This document shows positions 12,601-23,184 of a stretch of DNA of 41,182 bases, piece after piece. Source of the DNA: Brachionus koreanus (lineage: Eukaryota; Rotifera; Eurotatoria; Ploima; Brachionidae). Position 1 is the stretch's first letter. The number at the start of each line of letters is the position of its first letter. The notes under the pieces are model-generated. The model made no database searches, had not been told where the DNA came from, and saw only the letters and a list, made by a program, of their open reading frames with translations. The DNA lies in contig PJRA01000343.1 in the NCBI GenBank assembly GCA_016987375.1, forward strand, positions 475,807-516,988, in the 5' to 3' direction. A program made the translations under genes and the position numbers.

Positions 12601-15600
12601 GATGCTTGATCTCTTTGAAGTTATTTTGTTGATTAGATTTCTCAACGGATAATACATAAGTTTGGATTATAATTTTGGGACAAAGTGTTTTGAACTTGTC
12701 GATTATCTCTTTTCCGACTACCGAGTGGCATAAAAGAGAATCGAAAGGCATAAACTTTTGATCAATTGGATTTTTAAAAACTTGCCGATCCAATATCAAC
12801 GAGAATTCATCAATACAATCTAATATAGTAATATGTTTATCTTGTGCGTACAAATTCATGGATGATCCTAGAACATCTAATACTTTCTCATCTATTGCTT
12901 TGTATTTAAGAACGGCTTCGTTTAAAGAAATTTTTGCATCAGACGCATTAGAAGAATAGCTAAAACTTTTTAAGTTAACATATTTGAAATTAATTGCTTC
13001 GAGTAAACCTAATTTTTCGCGAAAATTACTATACTCATCTTTGTTAACTCGAATAAAAGCATTTTTCACAAGTGGCTTATAAAGCAAAAAATTAAATCTA
13101 GATTTGAACATTTTGGAATAGAACGCCTCATAAATATTGACTGTGTCGGCCGGGCTTTCTTTTTCTTTAAAATTTAGATTTATTTCAAATGAATCAGGTA
13201 AAATAAACTGTTGGTCTATTGCCTCACGTATCGAGAAAAGTTTTTTATCAGTATCACATATTGTTATATGCTTAGTATCCAAATCAAAAAAATAACTTGT
13301 TTCAATCGATTTTTCTTTAGATTTATAATTGACAAGCTCTTGGAATGGATAAAGTTTGTGATCGAATGGATTTCGCACTAGACCATCAGTTCTCATCAAA
13401 TTTTTGAAAAAAGCTTCGCTCAAACTCAATGGTTTTAATATGATGCTGCGTTTGACAGCTTCATAAATGTTCACTTTAAGCTCTGGATTGATTGATGATA
13501 AATGTAAAAAGTTGTTCCAAGGATCTAAAATTGATAGGTGAATAGCTTCATTTATTGAAATTTTAGTCGACGACAAAATTTCATCGTTTTCACTGCATTC
13601 TTTAAATGTATTGAAAATTTCTTTGATGTCAGCATTGATCAAATCAATGCGCAATGCATCTGATACTGTCAGGCGATCCCCATTTAGAGGATTTATTATC
13701 ATCCCATTTTTATGGTCGATTAGATTTATCTCATACAAATCAGTCAATGTAAGTCTATAATCTGATATCAGTGAGCTTTTGTAATAATTATATATTGTCT
13801 TTGATTCGGCTAACATTTCTTGCTTTATTAAGCTATAGGTCTTTAGAACATGTCTTTATATAATCTAATAGAATTGCTTGTTAACAATCAAAATTTTATT
13901 CATAATTCCATGAAATTTTTAGAAAAAATTATGAATGAGCTAATGTTCGCTCTTACTTTTATGATAAAATCTATTCAATTTAAAATAAATATACTCAATT
14001 ACTTTAATATGTTGAAACTATAATTATGTTTAAAAATAAGTTTTTCGCTACCAACTCTTGCATTGCTTAAACGCTAAGATGATAAATATAAATATCAATA
14101 TTAATTTTTGTATTCATTAGCCGTTCAGTCGACCCAAATTAAAAAGAGTCGAAAAGGGATTAAAGTAAGCAAATAAATATTTTCTATTATCAATCAATAG
14201 AGCCTGTTTAAACTCAATTATTCAAAAAAAAGTATATGAATGTCGCCTTTAAAACTCCAATCAACCAATAATGTTCAAAATTAAAAAACTATATTTTGCT
14301 AAAATCTATGCTTTTTAGTTAGTTTAGATTATAGATGCAATTTTTCGATAGCAAACTTATTCTAAATTCAAATAAAAAATTTATTTTTAAATGATAAAAT
14401 TTATTAAGATATTCATGTAAAATTTTTTAAAAGATTATCTTTGGATTGACCCAAAAAAACATAACCGATGCTCAATTATTTGTTATTTATATTTTGTTTT
14501 TAACTAAATTATGATTAGTTTAGCTATTTAATGTATATATATATATATATATATAATATATAAAAGTTGATCAAGAGAGATAGAGAGTTTTGCTTCTTTT
14601 TTTTTTTAAGGTAAAAACAAACTTTCTAATAAACATGATAAACTTTAAAAGAAAAAATAACCAAGTTTTAATTATTAGTAAACAAAAAAAGTTATGACTC
14701 GGTATTTTAAAATGATTGTAAAAAATAAATAAAATAGCCTTTAAATATTTGCAGATAAAATGCATATTGGAAAATAAATTTTAAAAATTTTTAAATAATA
14801 AAAAAAAAATTGGGATCGAAAACAAAAATAATAGAAATTTCAAATACCTCTATTAAAATAGATCTTTGATGAAGCTCTTCAGTGGTATCGTTTTCATGTC
14901 CATTCGAAAAGTGATCTGGTCCTAATAAATCGTTTTCAATAGATCTCGATTTTTGAACTAACTGAATGTAGTCCTGATAATCATGTAAGCACTTTTTTAG
15001 GTTGTTTCGCCTATTAAAAAAAATTTATTTTTATTTTTTGAAAATAAAAAAAGTTAAGAACCTTAGTCTATAATCAGCCATTAAATTGTTCCATTTTTCT
15101 TCGTATTTGTTAAGCAATTCTTCAAATTTTTTTATTGAATTTCCAAATTCAGAATTATCTAGTGTTTGATTTGGATTTAGATTTAAAAAGCTATTTGATT
15201 TAGACCTAAGCTTTTCTTTGAAAATTGTCAGTTTTTTCAAATCTTTTTCGTTTGATCTTATTATTTTTTTCAAATTCTAATAATATTATTTTAGATTTTA
15301 AATAAATCAAAAAGCTTGATCAAATTACCGAGATCAATTCCATTTCTTGTTTCAAAGACTCAATATCATCGAGCTTTTTGGATGAATTAACTTCAAGTTG
15401 AGCCTCTACAATTGAAAGGCCTTTACTAAAATTTTCCATTGAATTTGATATTTCTTCAATGATGTTGACACTTTATTATTTGCACAATTAAAAAATTCTC
15501 AATTCTAAAATTATTTTTAAACAAACTTGTTTTTAAAAAATCTTGCTATCTCAGTTAATTCTTTGAATTTAGTTCTAATTTGTTGTAGCTTTTCCTCTTT

Positions 15601-18600
15601 AATTCTTTCTTCATTCATGTTTTGTGACATACTAAGGCACTCAAACTTATTTTGTGTGTTGATAAATTTTTCTTCGAAAGATTTGTAATCATTGTCATGT
15701 AATTCCTTAAATAAAATGTTGTAAGTTTTTTGTTCAAATAGTTTTTATACATATTTCAAAATGATCAGCGCTAGAAGCAATTTTTATTTAGAAAAAATCA
15801 TACACTATGAGAACTATTTAAAGACGCATCAAGCCTATTATTTCTAATGCAAAACGACGGTTTTAATGTAACATCAAATTGAATATTTGATTTCAGATGA
15901 TCAGTTAGATTAAAAGATTTTAAATTTGTTTTTTCAGCTGTTTGAATTGGAAGTATAATGGGTGTCTGATTCGAACAATTTAATAAATCATTTGAATCAT
16001 CAGTTTGCCCGCCAGCATTCTTTTGTCTTTGAATGTTAGAATAGTCACCAATTTCAGTTTTAGGCTCAATTTTTAATAAATTTAATTTCGAATGTTTGTT
16101 TGAAAATGAGGAGCATGATGATAGATTTGAACTAGCTGAAGCGGCTCTTAATCTTTGCTTGGATTGATGAGTTACTAATTTGACTTCAAAACGAAATGAT
16201 GTTGTTTGAACCGAATGATGCTGGCTTTCCGAATAAGTCTTATTATTCCAGGACATGTTAGAAAACTAATAAAGTATTCTTTTAATCGAAATAACGATAG
16301 AAAAATTGAAAACTACAATTTCATCTAATATTTGATAATTTATTTTTTTATTAGAGAAAAAAAATTTTCTGAAAAAAAAATTTTGCCAATATATTAATTG
16401 TTAAGGCTAAAATTTTATTACGATTAATAAACATACTTTTATGTTTTTTTAGTTCTAGTTCAAAATTTTAATCTCTAATTTTTGATTCAAGAATGCATAA
16501 GTAAATTTAGTAAAATAACCAAAAGGATTAAAAATATTAAAATAAATTATTAACTGAATTGAATAAGTGCCGAATTGAATTAGTAAAGCACCTATGCATC
16601 GTATAATATCTCAAAATCTAAACGAATGCAATCGGCAATTAGTAACGAATTTTCATTTTTAAGTTAACATATGCTTAAGTTATTAAGACCAAAATTATAA
16701 TAGAACAACTGAAATTTAGTTTACTAGAAGTGTTTAAAATATTAAACAATATTTTTATAAAGCAAAAAAAAATTATCTTATCAAATCTAAATAATGTTAA
16801 GAAAGTTTAAAATAAATTGTTTTCTTTTAGATTAAAGATGAGCAGATAAGGTTTGAAATAGTAGATGAAAAACTCGTTTAAAGTCCGACATATAAAGTAA
16901 AAAAATTGAATCTATAATATGAGAGATTTTAATTTAAATTTAAAAAAAAATGCTTCTAGGTAATGATAACAATTATTAATTAAAAGTGACATAGATATTT
17001 CAAATTTACATTAAATGAAAAAAATTAGGCCATACAGGTCGATGCGAATTTTTTTAAATTATAATTAATTCTACAAAAATTTACCTGAAACTTATTAATC
17101 AAATTACAATTTTTTCTCAACATATATTTCTTCTCTTTTTCATGGTTATTTTCATCTTTTAATGAATAGTCGACTAAAAAAAATTCATATTTGCTCAACT
17201 GGGTAAATTTATCTATTAATGAGTTTATATTCAAATCCAAATGTTCAATTTCTGATGCTATTGAAATCGTTTGAATAGACCTTGTATGCATGCAGTCTTA
17301 ATAACAAAAATTGTTTTTAGAAAACATTGTCTCTAAACATATACTGATAACGATAAAGTTACCCAAATTTTTTATTTTATTGTCAGTTGACTCCAACATT
17401 TTAGTTAATTTTTCATCTAATTCGCTAAGTAATTTATTTTCAGAACTAAAATGTTCACCCGATTTTCTACCAATTAGTTGCTTATTATTCAATTCAATAC
17501 GATTTTTGATATTGATCATTTTGAGTTGACAGTTTTCAACAATTTTGGTTAATTCTTTGTCCGGTCCAGGAATAATAAAACACACACTAGGTATAGAATC
17601 TTGACATTTTTTTGAATCATTAAAAACATTCCATCTCAAATAGTTTGAATTGTTCAAGACTTTAAAATGTTCTCCTTTAGAAAAACTAGTATAAACCGCT
17701 TCATAATCAACTAATAAAATTGCATTAGGCAAAGGTTCAGATATTCTCATTTTTCGAATTCTAAATGATGGAAGTTGTGCTAACATGTCATTCAATTCAA
17801 TTATGTGATTTTCCATTTGTTCAAGCTTACTAAGGTCCAATTTTTCGCTATTTGTCATTTCTAAATCAGACCACAATTCTATGTAACTAAGATTAAATTT
17901 ACTGTAAAGTTCAAGATTTTTTAGATGAACATTGAATAAAGCTAGCAACTTTTCTATCCACTTTAATTCTTTTGTCAATGTTTTAACTTTGTTTTCAATA
18001 GATTCACTAGCTGGATGCTTTAAACTTATTAGTTTGTTTGCCATATTTGCTACTTGGCTAAAGTTTCGTTTGCGTAAATCAATCTTTAAAGAAAGATGAT
18101 TCTTGTAATTCTCTAGTTCGACTATATTTTGCTTATTAGGCATTGACCAGTCTCTATTTAATTCCATGTTTTCAATATCATTTAATTCTTTCATTTCTTC
18201 TTTAAATAATTCGAGAAATAATGCAAAAAGTTCTAAGGATTCGGAGCTAATTTTCAAATTTCTGCACAGTGCATTAAATTGACAAAATATTCTATCGTTT
18301 TTGTCTTTCAAATCAGGTGAACTTGAATACTCGATTAGATTCATGGCATCTAAGCTATCATGGAATACTTTCAAATCATCTGAAATCTCTTCAATTCGTT
18401 GGTTTGCTTTTTCATAGATGTCACAATCGAAATCAAAATTAGAGATTTCTTTGTTTAAATTTTCAATCCATTCCAAGGCTTCATCAATCAACTGTTTTAT
18501 ATCAGATAATTGAGCATTTTCAGTAGATAGTTGACCCAATTTACTTTTTACATCTACTTTAGAGTTTAAATTAGATGAAACTGATAGAATAAATGTTGAT

Positions 18601-21077
18601 TCAACAATCTTTATACTGCGGTTTACTATTTTATTGCATTGATCAAAATATTGACTGCTTTTAAGCGTTTTTTCCGAATTTTTAGATTGTTCTGAGCCAA
18701 ATGAATTAAGTTGTAAGCCAAGTTGAGATTTTCTAGTCATTACATTGACTAGAATGTTGAATGTCAAGTGCTCTAATTTTTTTATCCTAAAAATAAAAAT
18801 CATTAAAATTCAAAATAGTAAAAATTTTAATTATCTTCTTTAAGATGTACAACTGAACCTAAATAAATGTAGACATAAATTTTGAGATTCTTTTTGTCAA
18901 AATTTTATAAATTTAATGTTGAAAAAAAATTTATAACTAGATTCAAAAATAAAATCATAGTCATACCTTTTTGCCAAAAAATCTGAATTGGGAAATTTGT
19001 CTTTTTGTAATACATTAATATCTAAAGAGAGATTGCGTATTTTTTTTTCGTAATCAACTATCATATTTTCTAGTTTCAACATTTGGGAAGCATTTTCATC
19101 TGTTATCTTCTTATTTATCAATTCTCCATTTATTGGAAACTATTATTAAAAAATTTAAAAAAGTAATTTACACAATTTAAAAGGGTCAGGTAGAACAAAA
19201 CATAAATAATGGAAAAGAACATAAAATAAGTAAATAAAAAATAATATCAGCTCATAATATTTAAATTTTTTTCCTTGCTCTTAAACTATTTTGAAAAAAA
19301 AAAGGAACAGATCTTTCAAATTTTTACAAAGAACTTTTTTAATCTTTTTTCATGTTATTACCATTTTTTAAATATGGTTCTACCGTTTTCATTTAAAATC
19401 ATTTACATCTGAAACTATTGAATCTATTTCATGCAAACTAGTTTCAAGAAAATCTATTTCTTGATTAATTTTCAAAAAATCTTTTCTAGTGGCTTCAAAT
19501 TCTAAATTAGCTTTTTCAAGTTGAAATTTTTTATTTTCAACTAATGCCTTCAATATCTCCCATTTATTGAATAAGTGCTGATAACTGTTTTCTTCAATAT
19601 TTGACTCCAATTCGTTAATTCTATGGTCTGATATAACCGATTTCAGTTTTGCCAATTCTTGATCATTTGCTTTAAAATCCAATTGTATAAAACTTTCCAA
19701 ATCACCTTTTTGTGTTTTCAAATCCATTAACTCATAAGAAAACTGGCTTTCACTCTGAAAATATTCAATTTTTTCATCTACCCATTTATTGATTGAATAC
19801 AATTCAGTAGGACACTCATAACAATGATCATTTATTTCGTTTATCTTTACCGAGGATTTGACACGAGGAAGAGAAACATATAAACTGGATAAATATGTCA
19901 TGATTGATCTCTCATCAACTATATCCGAATCAATGTCTTCTGGATCGAGAAGTTTTGGTACTTTAAAATAGGACTCAGCCAAGTCAAATGCTAATTTTAG
20001 ATTTTCTCTATTAGTATTTTGGTTTAATTTGTCAACAATAAAATTTTTGGGTCTAAATTTGAAATAAAAAATTTATTAAAACATCTGGGTTTTTTTTTTA
20101 AAATTACATGTATTGCTGAATCAAAATTAAAAGAGCCCGACCATCTTTCCAAGATTTAGAAAAGTCTTTAACTTTTAGATCGGGAAAATGTTCCAAGTTT
20201 TTGTTAACCCATGAAATAAGAGTATTCCTAACTACCATTTCATTATTGGTTTTGTCTGTTAATATTACTTCAGAAATCTTTAAATTTAATGTTTTGACAA
20301 ATAATATATTAAAACTTGAAAAATGCTTATTTACTTGGAAATGTAGTATTATTATCCAAATTAGTCCCAAAGTTAATTTTGGATTTCCATCGACGATTTC
20401 ATCTGGACGAATATTTACTATTTTTATCTAGATTTAAAAGTTTTTTTTCTTTTTTCAAAAAAAAATTAATTTAAAAATTAATACGTTATGAGCTGTCAAG
20501 AATTTTAAGCAATTTTCAATATTCTCTAGCCAATGAAACCTCATTAGACCAAAGTCCTTTTTCTTTAAAGAAAAAAATGAATAAAATATGAATTATTTTT
20601 TTTAAATTTTACTATTTTTTTGTTAGTTAAGAGCTCTAAAAGTAGAATCAAATTGATACCGTTTCTTAAATCTGAAAATAAATCATTTATTTGAATCGAA
20701 ATTTTCTTAAGATGTTGATTTATCCATTTGGTAAAAGTTTTTGTTTGTATTTTATCTCTTTGATCTAAAAGTAAACGACAAAAACTAGAAGTGTTTAGTG
20801 ATAAAGAAAGACAAAAATTGTTACCAGCTATTTTTAAAACTGCTCTATCAGCAGAGTCCAGTTGTAAAATACTAATTGGCTTTTCTGTCAACCAGTCGTT
20901 ATTGTCTAATTGAAATTTATCTCTATCAAAACGACAATATAATTGAGCATCATCCAAGTCGAGGGAATAATTCATAGAATTTAACTTAATGTCCACAGCT
21001 CTATTAGTTATTTTACTAAGCTCTGAAAAATCTAAATTTTCGTCCAAATCATCGCAATTTCGATTGTAATTGATCAT
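203..21077 (-). CDS. MACF1/shot: Spectraplakin (MACF1/dystonin/Shot class), whole gene, 3' end outside window
   Basis: Giant cytoskeletal cross-linker expected to bind F-actin through tandem CH domains and microtubules through GAS2. The exons I can join (high to low coordinate) are 21077-20825, 20764-20613, 20562-20485, 20427-20335, 20277-20108, 20052-19407, 19139-18967, 18786-17363, 17296-17085, 16265-15804, 15705-15527, 15470-15329, 15276-15062, 15010-14848, 13840-11465, 11356-10996, a rod exon from the N gap down to 681, 606-386 and 320-203. All are bounded by GT-AG sites, and phases agree at every junction down to 13840-11465. Domain order CH-CH, plakin with SH3, plakin repeats, spectrin rod, EF-EF, GAS2 is the spectraplakin order. 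The start ATG at 21077 is the first in frame; an upstream alternative promoter cannot be excluded. The final exon or exons, normally a Ser/Arg-rich tail with EB1-binding motifs, lie left of position 1. Confidence 0.93.
681..10365 (-). CDS. MACF1/shot: Spectraplakin spectrin-repeat rod, one giant exon, plus EF-hand 1
   Basis: An uninterrupted frame of about 3,228 codons from the N gap to the donor gtacac at 680. It is almost wholly alpha-helical. The N-terminal two thirds are Asn/Lys/Glu-rich and poorly conserved. Towards the C-terminus classical spectrin repeats appear with the conserved tryptophans, for example [56 protein letters not shown] and [16 protein letters not shown]. At about 106-110 residues per repeat the length allows roughly 29 repeats, a count I infer rather than measured. 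The exon ends with the helix [20 protein letters not shown] and EF-hand loop [12 protein letters not shown] (706-741). The 5' end of the exon is lost in the gap. Confidence 0.9.
10366..10876. other. Assembly gap, 511 N
   Basis: Unsequenced bases inside the spectraplakin gene. They hide the 5' end of the rod exon, at least one splice acceptor and possibly whole exons. Open frames reported across this stretch are artefacts of N. Confidence 0.99.
10996..11356 (-). CDS. MACF1/shot: Spectraplakin second plakin-repeat exon
   Basis: The exon runs from an acceptor (tttgatttag) at 11357 to a donor (GAG then gtattt) at 10995. It encodes [15 protein letters not shown]..., [53 protein letters not shown]: one to two plakin-repeat units followed by acidic helical sequence. 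The frame requires two bases from the preceding exon, but the neighbouring 11465-13840 exon ends in phase 0, so they do not join directly (see findings). On its other side the transcript runs into the assembly gap. Confidence 0.75.
11465..13840 (-). CDS. MACF1/shot: Spectraplakin plakin-repeat exon (792 codons)
   Basis: A single exon, acceptor ...ttctaaag at 13841, donor gtaaga at 11464, phase 0 at both ends and exactly 792 codons. It contains a series of divergent plakin-repeat units of the form (S)hxEAh...GhhD...G.hh[108 protein letters not shown], then a near-canonical [18 protein letters not shown]. About 130 C-terminal residues lack repeats. In Shot, VAB-10 and MACF1 this domain sits exactly between plakin domain and rod and is alternatively included; the symmetric phase would permit that here. 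Confidence 0.85.
13841..14847 (-). other. Long spectraplakin intron with (TA)n microsatellite
   Basis: A 1,007-nt intron before the plakin-repeat exon, much longer than the usual 50-70 nt. It holds an alternating TA tract at about 14532-14562. I see no coding signal; the 64-codon frame at 14571-14765 is AT-rich read-through. The length could reflect the optional use of the following exon. Confidence 0.6.
14848..15705 (-). CDS. MACF1/shot: Spectraplakin distal plakin-domain spectrin repeats (four exons)
   Basis: Exons 15705-15527, 15470-15329, 15276-15062 and 15010-14848 join in phase (AA|T, phase 0, AG|G, ending phase 0). They encode helical spectrin-like sequence: [58 protein letters not shown] and [18 protein letters not shown]. 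The last resembles the short link between the plakin domain and the following plakin-repeat or rod segment. Introns are 51-58 nt. Several are closed by in-frame stops immediately after the donor, which fixes the boundaries well. Confidence 0.82.
15804..16265 (-). CDS. MACF1/shot: Spectraplakin Ser/Asn-rich insertion exon in plakin domain
   Basis: An exon of exactly 154 codons, phase 0 at both ends, acceptor ...tttattag, donor gtatga. It reads [32 protein letters not shown], then a Ser-rich low-complexity stretch ([15 protein letters not shown]) and [12 protein letters not shown]. It shows no spectrin heptads and I recognise no domain. Because it is a multiple of three and symmetric in phase, it could be skipped without a frameshift. 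It has an internal ATG (16256) four codons in and sits after an 819-nt intron, so an alternative promoter is also possible. Its membership of the gene rests on exact phase agreement with both neighbours. Confidence 0.72.
16266..17084 (-). other. Long spectraplakin intron, no recognised content
   Basis: An 819-nt AT-rich intron between the SH3-following exon and the Ser-rich exon. I see no ORF, repeat or RNA signal. Confidence 0.6.
17085..19139 (-). CDS. MACF1/shot: Spectraplakin plakin domain with SH3 (exons 7-9)
   Basis: Three exons: 19139-18967, 18786-17363 and 17296-17085. The central 1.42-kb exon encodes helical spectrin-like repeats ([35 protein letters not shown]) and then a divergent SH3 around 17555-17745: [27 protein letters not shown], and the hallmark [15 protein letters not shown] (human plakins have VPSVCFLIPPPN). 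This SH3 is embedded in a spectrin repeat in all plakins and usually has a degenerate proline-binding groove. The phase from 18967 (AG) to 18786 (G) restores Arg, and from 17363 (G) to 17296 (AC) gives Asp. An ATG at 17289 is internal and not a start. Confidence 0.88.
19407..20427 (-). CDS. MACF1/shot: Spectraplakin CH1 end, CH2 and plakin-domain start (exons 4-6)
   Basis: Exon 4 (20427-20335, 31 codons) ends CH1 with [19 protein letters not shown], one of the most conserved stretches of plakin CH1 domains. Exon 5 (20277-20108) begins CH2 (ISEVILTD..., [12 protein letters not shown]) and stops two bases into a codon. Exon 6 (20052-19407) restores phase and completes CH2: a [13 protein letters not shown] helix, [20 protein letters not shown] and [10 protein letters not shown], the canonical CH2 end. 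The remaining residues (about 150) are helical, low in identity and correspond to the first spectrin-like helices of the plakin domain. The donor is GAT followed by gtaaat. Introns here are 53-57 nt. Confidence 0.9.
20485..21077 (-). CDS. MACF1/shot: Spectraplakin N-terminus and first part of CH1 (exons 1-3)
   Basis: Exon 1 (21077-20825) encodes about 84 residues of family-variable N-terminus ending in ADRAVLKIA, matching the ADRAVLRVAD that precedes CH1 in MACF1. A 60-nt intron (20824-20765, gtaaca...ttttag) follows; it is a multiple of three with no stop, so a naive ORF reads through it. Exon 2 (20764-20613) starts CH1 with [19 protein letters not shown] and ends at the GT of gtaaaa after TNKKI. 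Exon 3 (20562-20485, 26 codons) gives [19 protein letters not shown], the middle helix of CH1. The conserved KTFTKW and RFH..EN signatures identify an actin-binding CH1 of the plakin/spectrin type. Confidence 0.9.
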
Positions 21078-22029
21078 GATTGATTGATTACTTGCATTAC
21101 TATGAATTTTTTAAGCTTTTGATTCTTTTAAAAAGTTGTTCAACTAAATTAAAATGAATTTGAATGATGATATCTATACAAAATAATTTCTCAAATTAAA
21201 AAGTAGCAGTAAAATTTTTTGAAATGTTGCATTTAACAAGATTAAAGAGAAATTCGATTAAAATTTTTGAAAAAAAATTAAATAACTCATCAATGATTAA
21301 GGTTTATTGATGAAAATAATAAGGTTTTTTTTTCAAATAAGTCTAAGATATGCATAAATATATAAAAATTATTTACTGACTTGCATTCTAAGCTTTAACT
21401 TTTCATGCATATTTAATTTTTTTTTTGGATTCGTTCATGTTTACTGATTTGTTGATTATCATATATTACAATAGATAAATTTTTTGTAGCCAAAATGAAT
21501 CGATTTATGATATTCTGTTTATTGTAGATTTTTCAACAGCCTCATATATAAAATATAATGTCTTATGACCTCTTAGAATCATCCAAATTAAATATTCAAA
21601 TAAATTAAATGAGGAAAAATAATTTATAATCACAAAGTGGAGAACTTTTATTTGTCTAAATACTAATGTTAAGTTCACATTTAAAAAATTTTATAGATAA
21701 AGGAATAAAAATCGACCAAAGAAATTTTTCTCTAAAACATTATTTAATAAATTCAATTCATAATTTTTTTTTTAGTTTATTTTTGTTGATCAAAAGCAAG
21801 AAAAAGTTGATTTAAGAATTAAGAAATTTTAAATTGAAAATTTACCTTTTAGCCTCTAAAAATTAGTCTACAACTTCTAAAATGCTATTTAGCTAGTTTA
21901 CTGAATCAATATAGATGGCACAATTGGTGAAACACATTGTTGTTCACAGTAATTTGTCTGTGAATTATTTTATACATGTATTAATTTTTTTTTAAGAATT
22001 AAAAAAAAAATAAGCTTTAAATCGAGTCT
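21078..22029. other. Upstream region of spectraplakin, nothing recognised
   Basis: About 950 nt of AT-rich DNA 5' of the spectraplakin start codon. It presumably holds promoter and 5' UTR. No TATA element, repeat or ORF could be assigned with confidence. Confidence 0.5.
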
Positions 22030-22190
22030 ATTTTGATGTTATTTAGTGTTACTTTACATCTTCTCATGTGTGTTTTAATTCCAATGTTGCCTGGAACATC
22101 TTCCTGCAAATTGGTCATTTTGTTGTTTTTCTATTCGTTTATGAATATTATCTTGTGTGGATGATCTATTTAATCTGTACAGTTCTTGTT
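22030..22190 (-). pseudogene. Possible retroelement ORF fragment with remnant C2H2-like finger
   Basis: The minus strand reads ELYRLNRSSTQDNIHKRIEK, then in overlapping frames ICRKMF and GNIGIKTHMRRCK, which together resemble C..C.k.F....G...H.R.C found near the N-terminus of many non-LTR ORFs. A frameshift must be assumed, so the assignment is weak. It may belong to a different copy from fragment A. Confidence 0.3.
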
Positions 22191-22800
22191 TATCAAATTA
22201 ATTTCTTAGAGTTCGATTAGTTTTTGATTATTTCTCTTTTAATTTTGTCAAATGGACTCTTGAACTTCTGCTTGAAAAGGTTTATATTTAAACATTTGAA
22301 TTAAGTCACCTCTCATTCGCCTATCGGTTAAATTCATCAGGTTTAGAGCCTCTAGTCTATTGTTGTAGTTCATATCTTTAAAACCAGAGATAGCACGAGT
22401 AGCTCTTTGTTGAACAGCCTCTGGAATTCTTTTATCTTTCTCTAGATATAGACACCATACAGGAATAGCATACTTTAAGTGAGACCTATCAAGACTTGTA
22501 TAAAGTAATTTTATGACCATCTGTGTCCGAAATTTAATACCATGAAGAACTAGATCAAGTATTCTGTTGCCTTTTGAGGCTGCTGAGCAAACTTGAGAAT
22601 GCCATTATAAATCGTTTTGAATCTAGATTCCTAAGTCTCTCTGAATCCGGGATTTTGAGACAAGATGAGATTTTCCATTGGCTAAATCATTCATAATATG
22701 TATAATCATTTTGGAGCCCTTGATTTCGATTAAAACAAATAATTTCGCATTAATCAAAATTTAGATTTAATTACCACTTAATCCATTTTAATAGCATGCC
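22190..22800 (-). pseudogene. Decayed non-LTR reverse transcriptase, C-terminal fragment A
   Basis: The best frame (22520-22248) reads LLYTSLDRSHLKYAIPVWC..., RIPEAVQQRATRAISG, NNRLEALNLMNLTDRRMRGD, LIQMFKY, which is the thumb/C-terminal part of a non-LTR retrotransposon RT (family pattern: LYTSLVRPHLEYA..W.P, VQRRATK, L..LGL..L..RR.RGDLI). Upstream, the same frame gives RIQRDLGI and WHSQVCSAASKGNRIL separated by in-frame TAG and TAA. Further upstream, LLKWIKW...LNLNF resembles the preceding RT motif in another frame. Downstream FDKIKREIIKN follows in yet another frame. Stops and shifts show it is dead. Confidence 0.8.
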
Positions 22801-22836
22801 GTCAATGCCAAATCGTTTAAATTTTTATTTTTAAGT

Positions 22837-23165
22837 TTAAATAAATTCGACTGACTCGTGGTCAAGCCACCGGTCAGCCAACATAATTAAAAAACTTTTT
22901 AGACACATTGATTCGATACGCCCGTTTGCATAATGGATGTTAATTAATTTCTTATCTCTAATACCAATGGTTTTCAGCATTCTGTTCTTGTCGCTTTTAA
23001 TATGCGCTTTAATTTCGCAGGACGCTAAAAAAAAAAAATTTGATTGACATCAAAACGGAATTATTATAATCAAGGAGACTAATTAATAGGCTTTTGAAAG
23101 CAGTCACTAGAATATCAAATTTGAAGCCAAGTTGTTTGAGCTGTTTGATTAGAAACGGGTTTGTC
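22837..23165 (-). pseudogene. Decayed non-LTR reverse transcriptase, fragment B (different family)
   Basis: One minus frame (23165-23009) reads FLIKQLKQLGFKFDILVTA, FKSLLISLLDYNNSVLMSI, matching the pattern L...GL.f..L...y.SL..SL.DY, of the region after the RT active site in another non-LTR clade. A second frame (about 23015-22837) continues with NRMLKTIGIRDKKLINIHYA, SMCLKSFLIMLADRWLDHES and a stop. The frame change falls at a run of 12 A's (T's on this strand), a likely indel site. It directly abuts fragments A and C. Confidence 0.65.
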
Positions 23166-23184
23166 ACAGTCTGTGCTGGGAGTG

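Noticed and set aside
14571..14765. 64-codon minus-strand frame in a spectraplakin intron
   Set aside because: AT-rich hydrophobic read-through with a (TA)n tract beside it, no family signal and out of place in the domain order.
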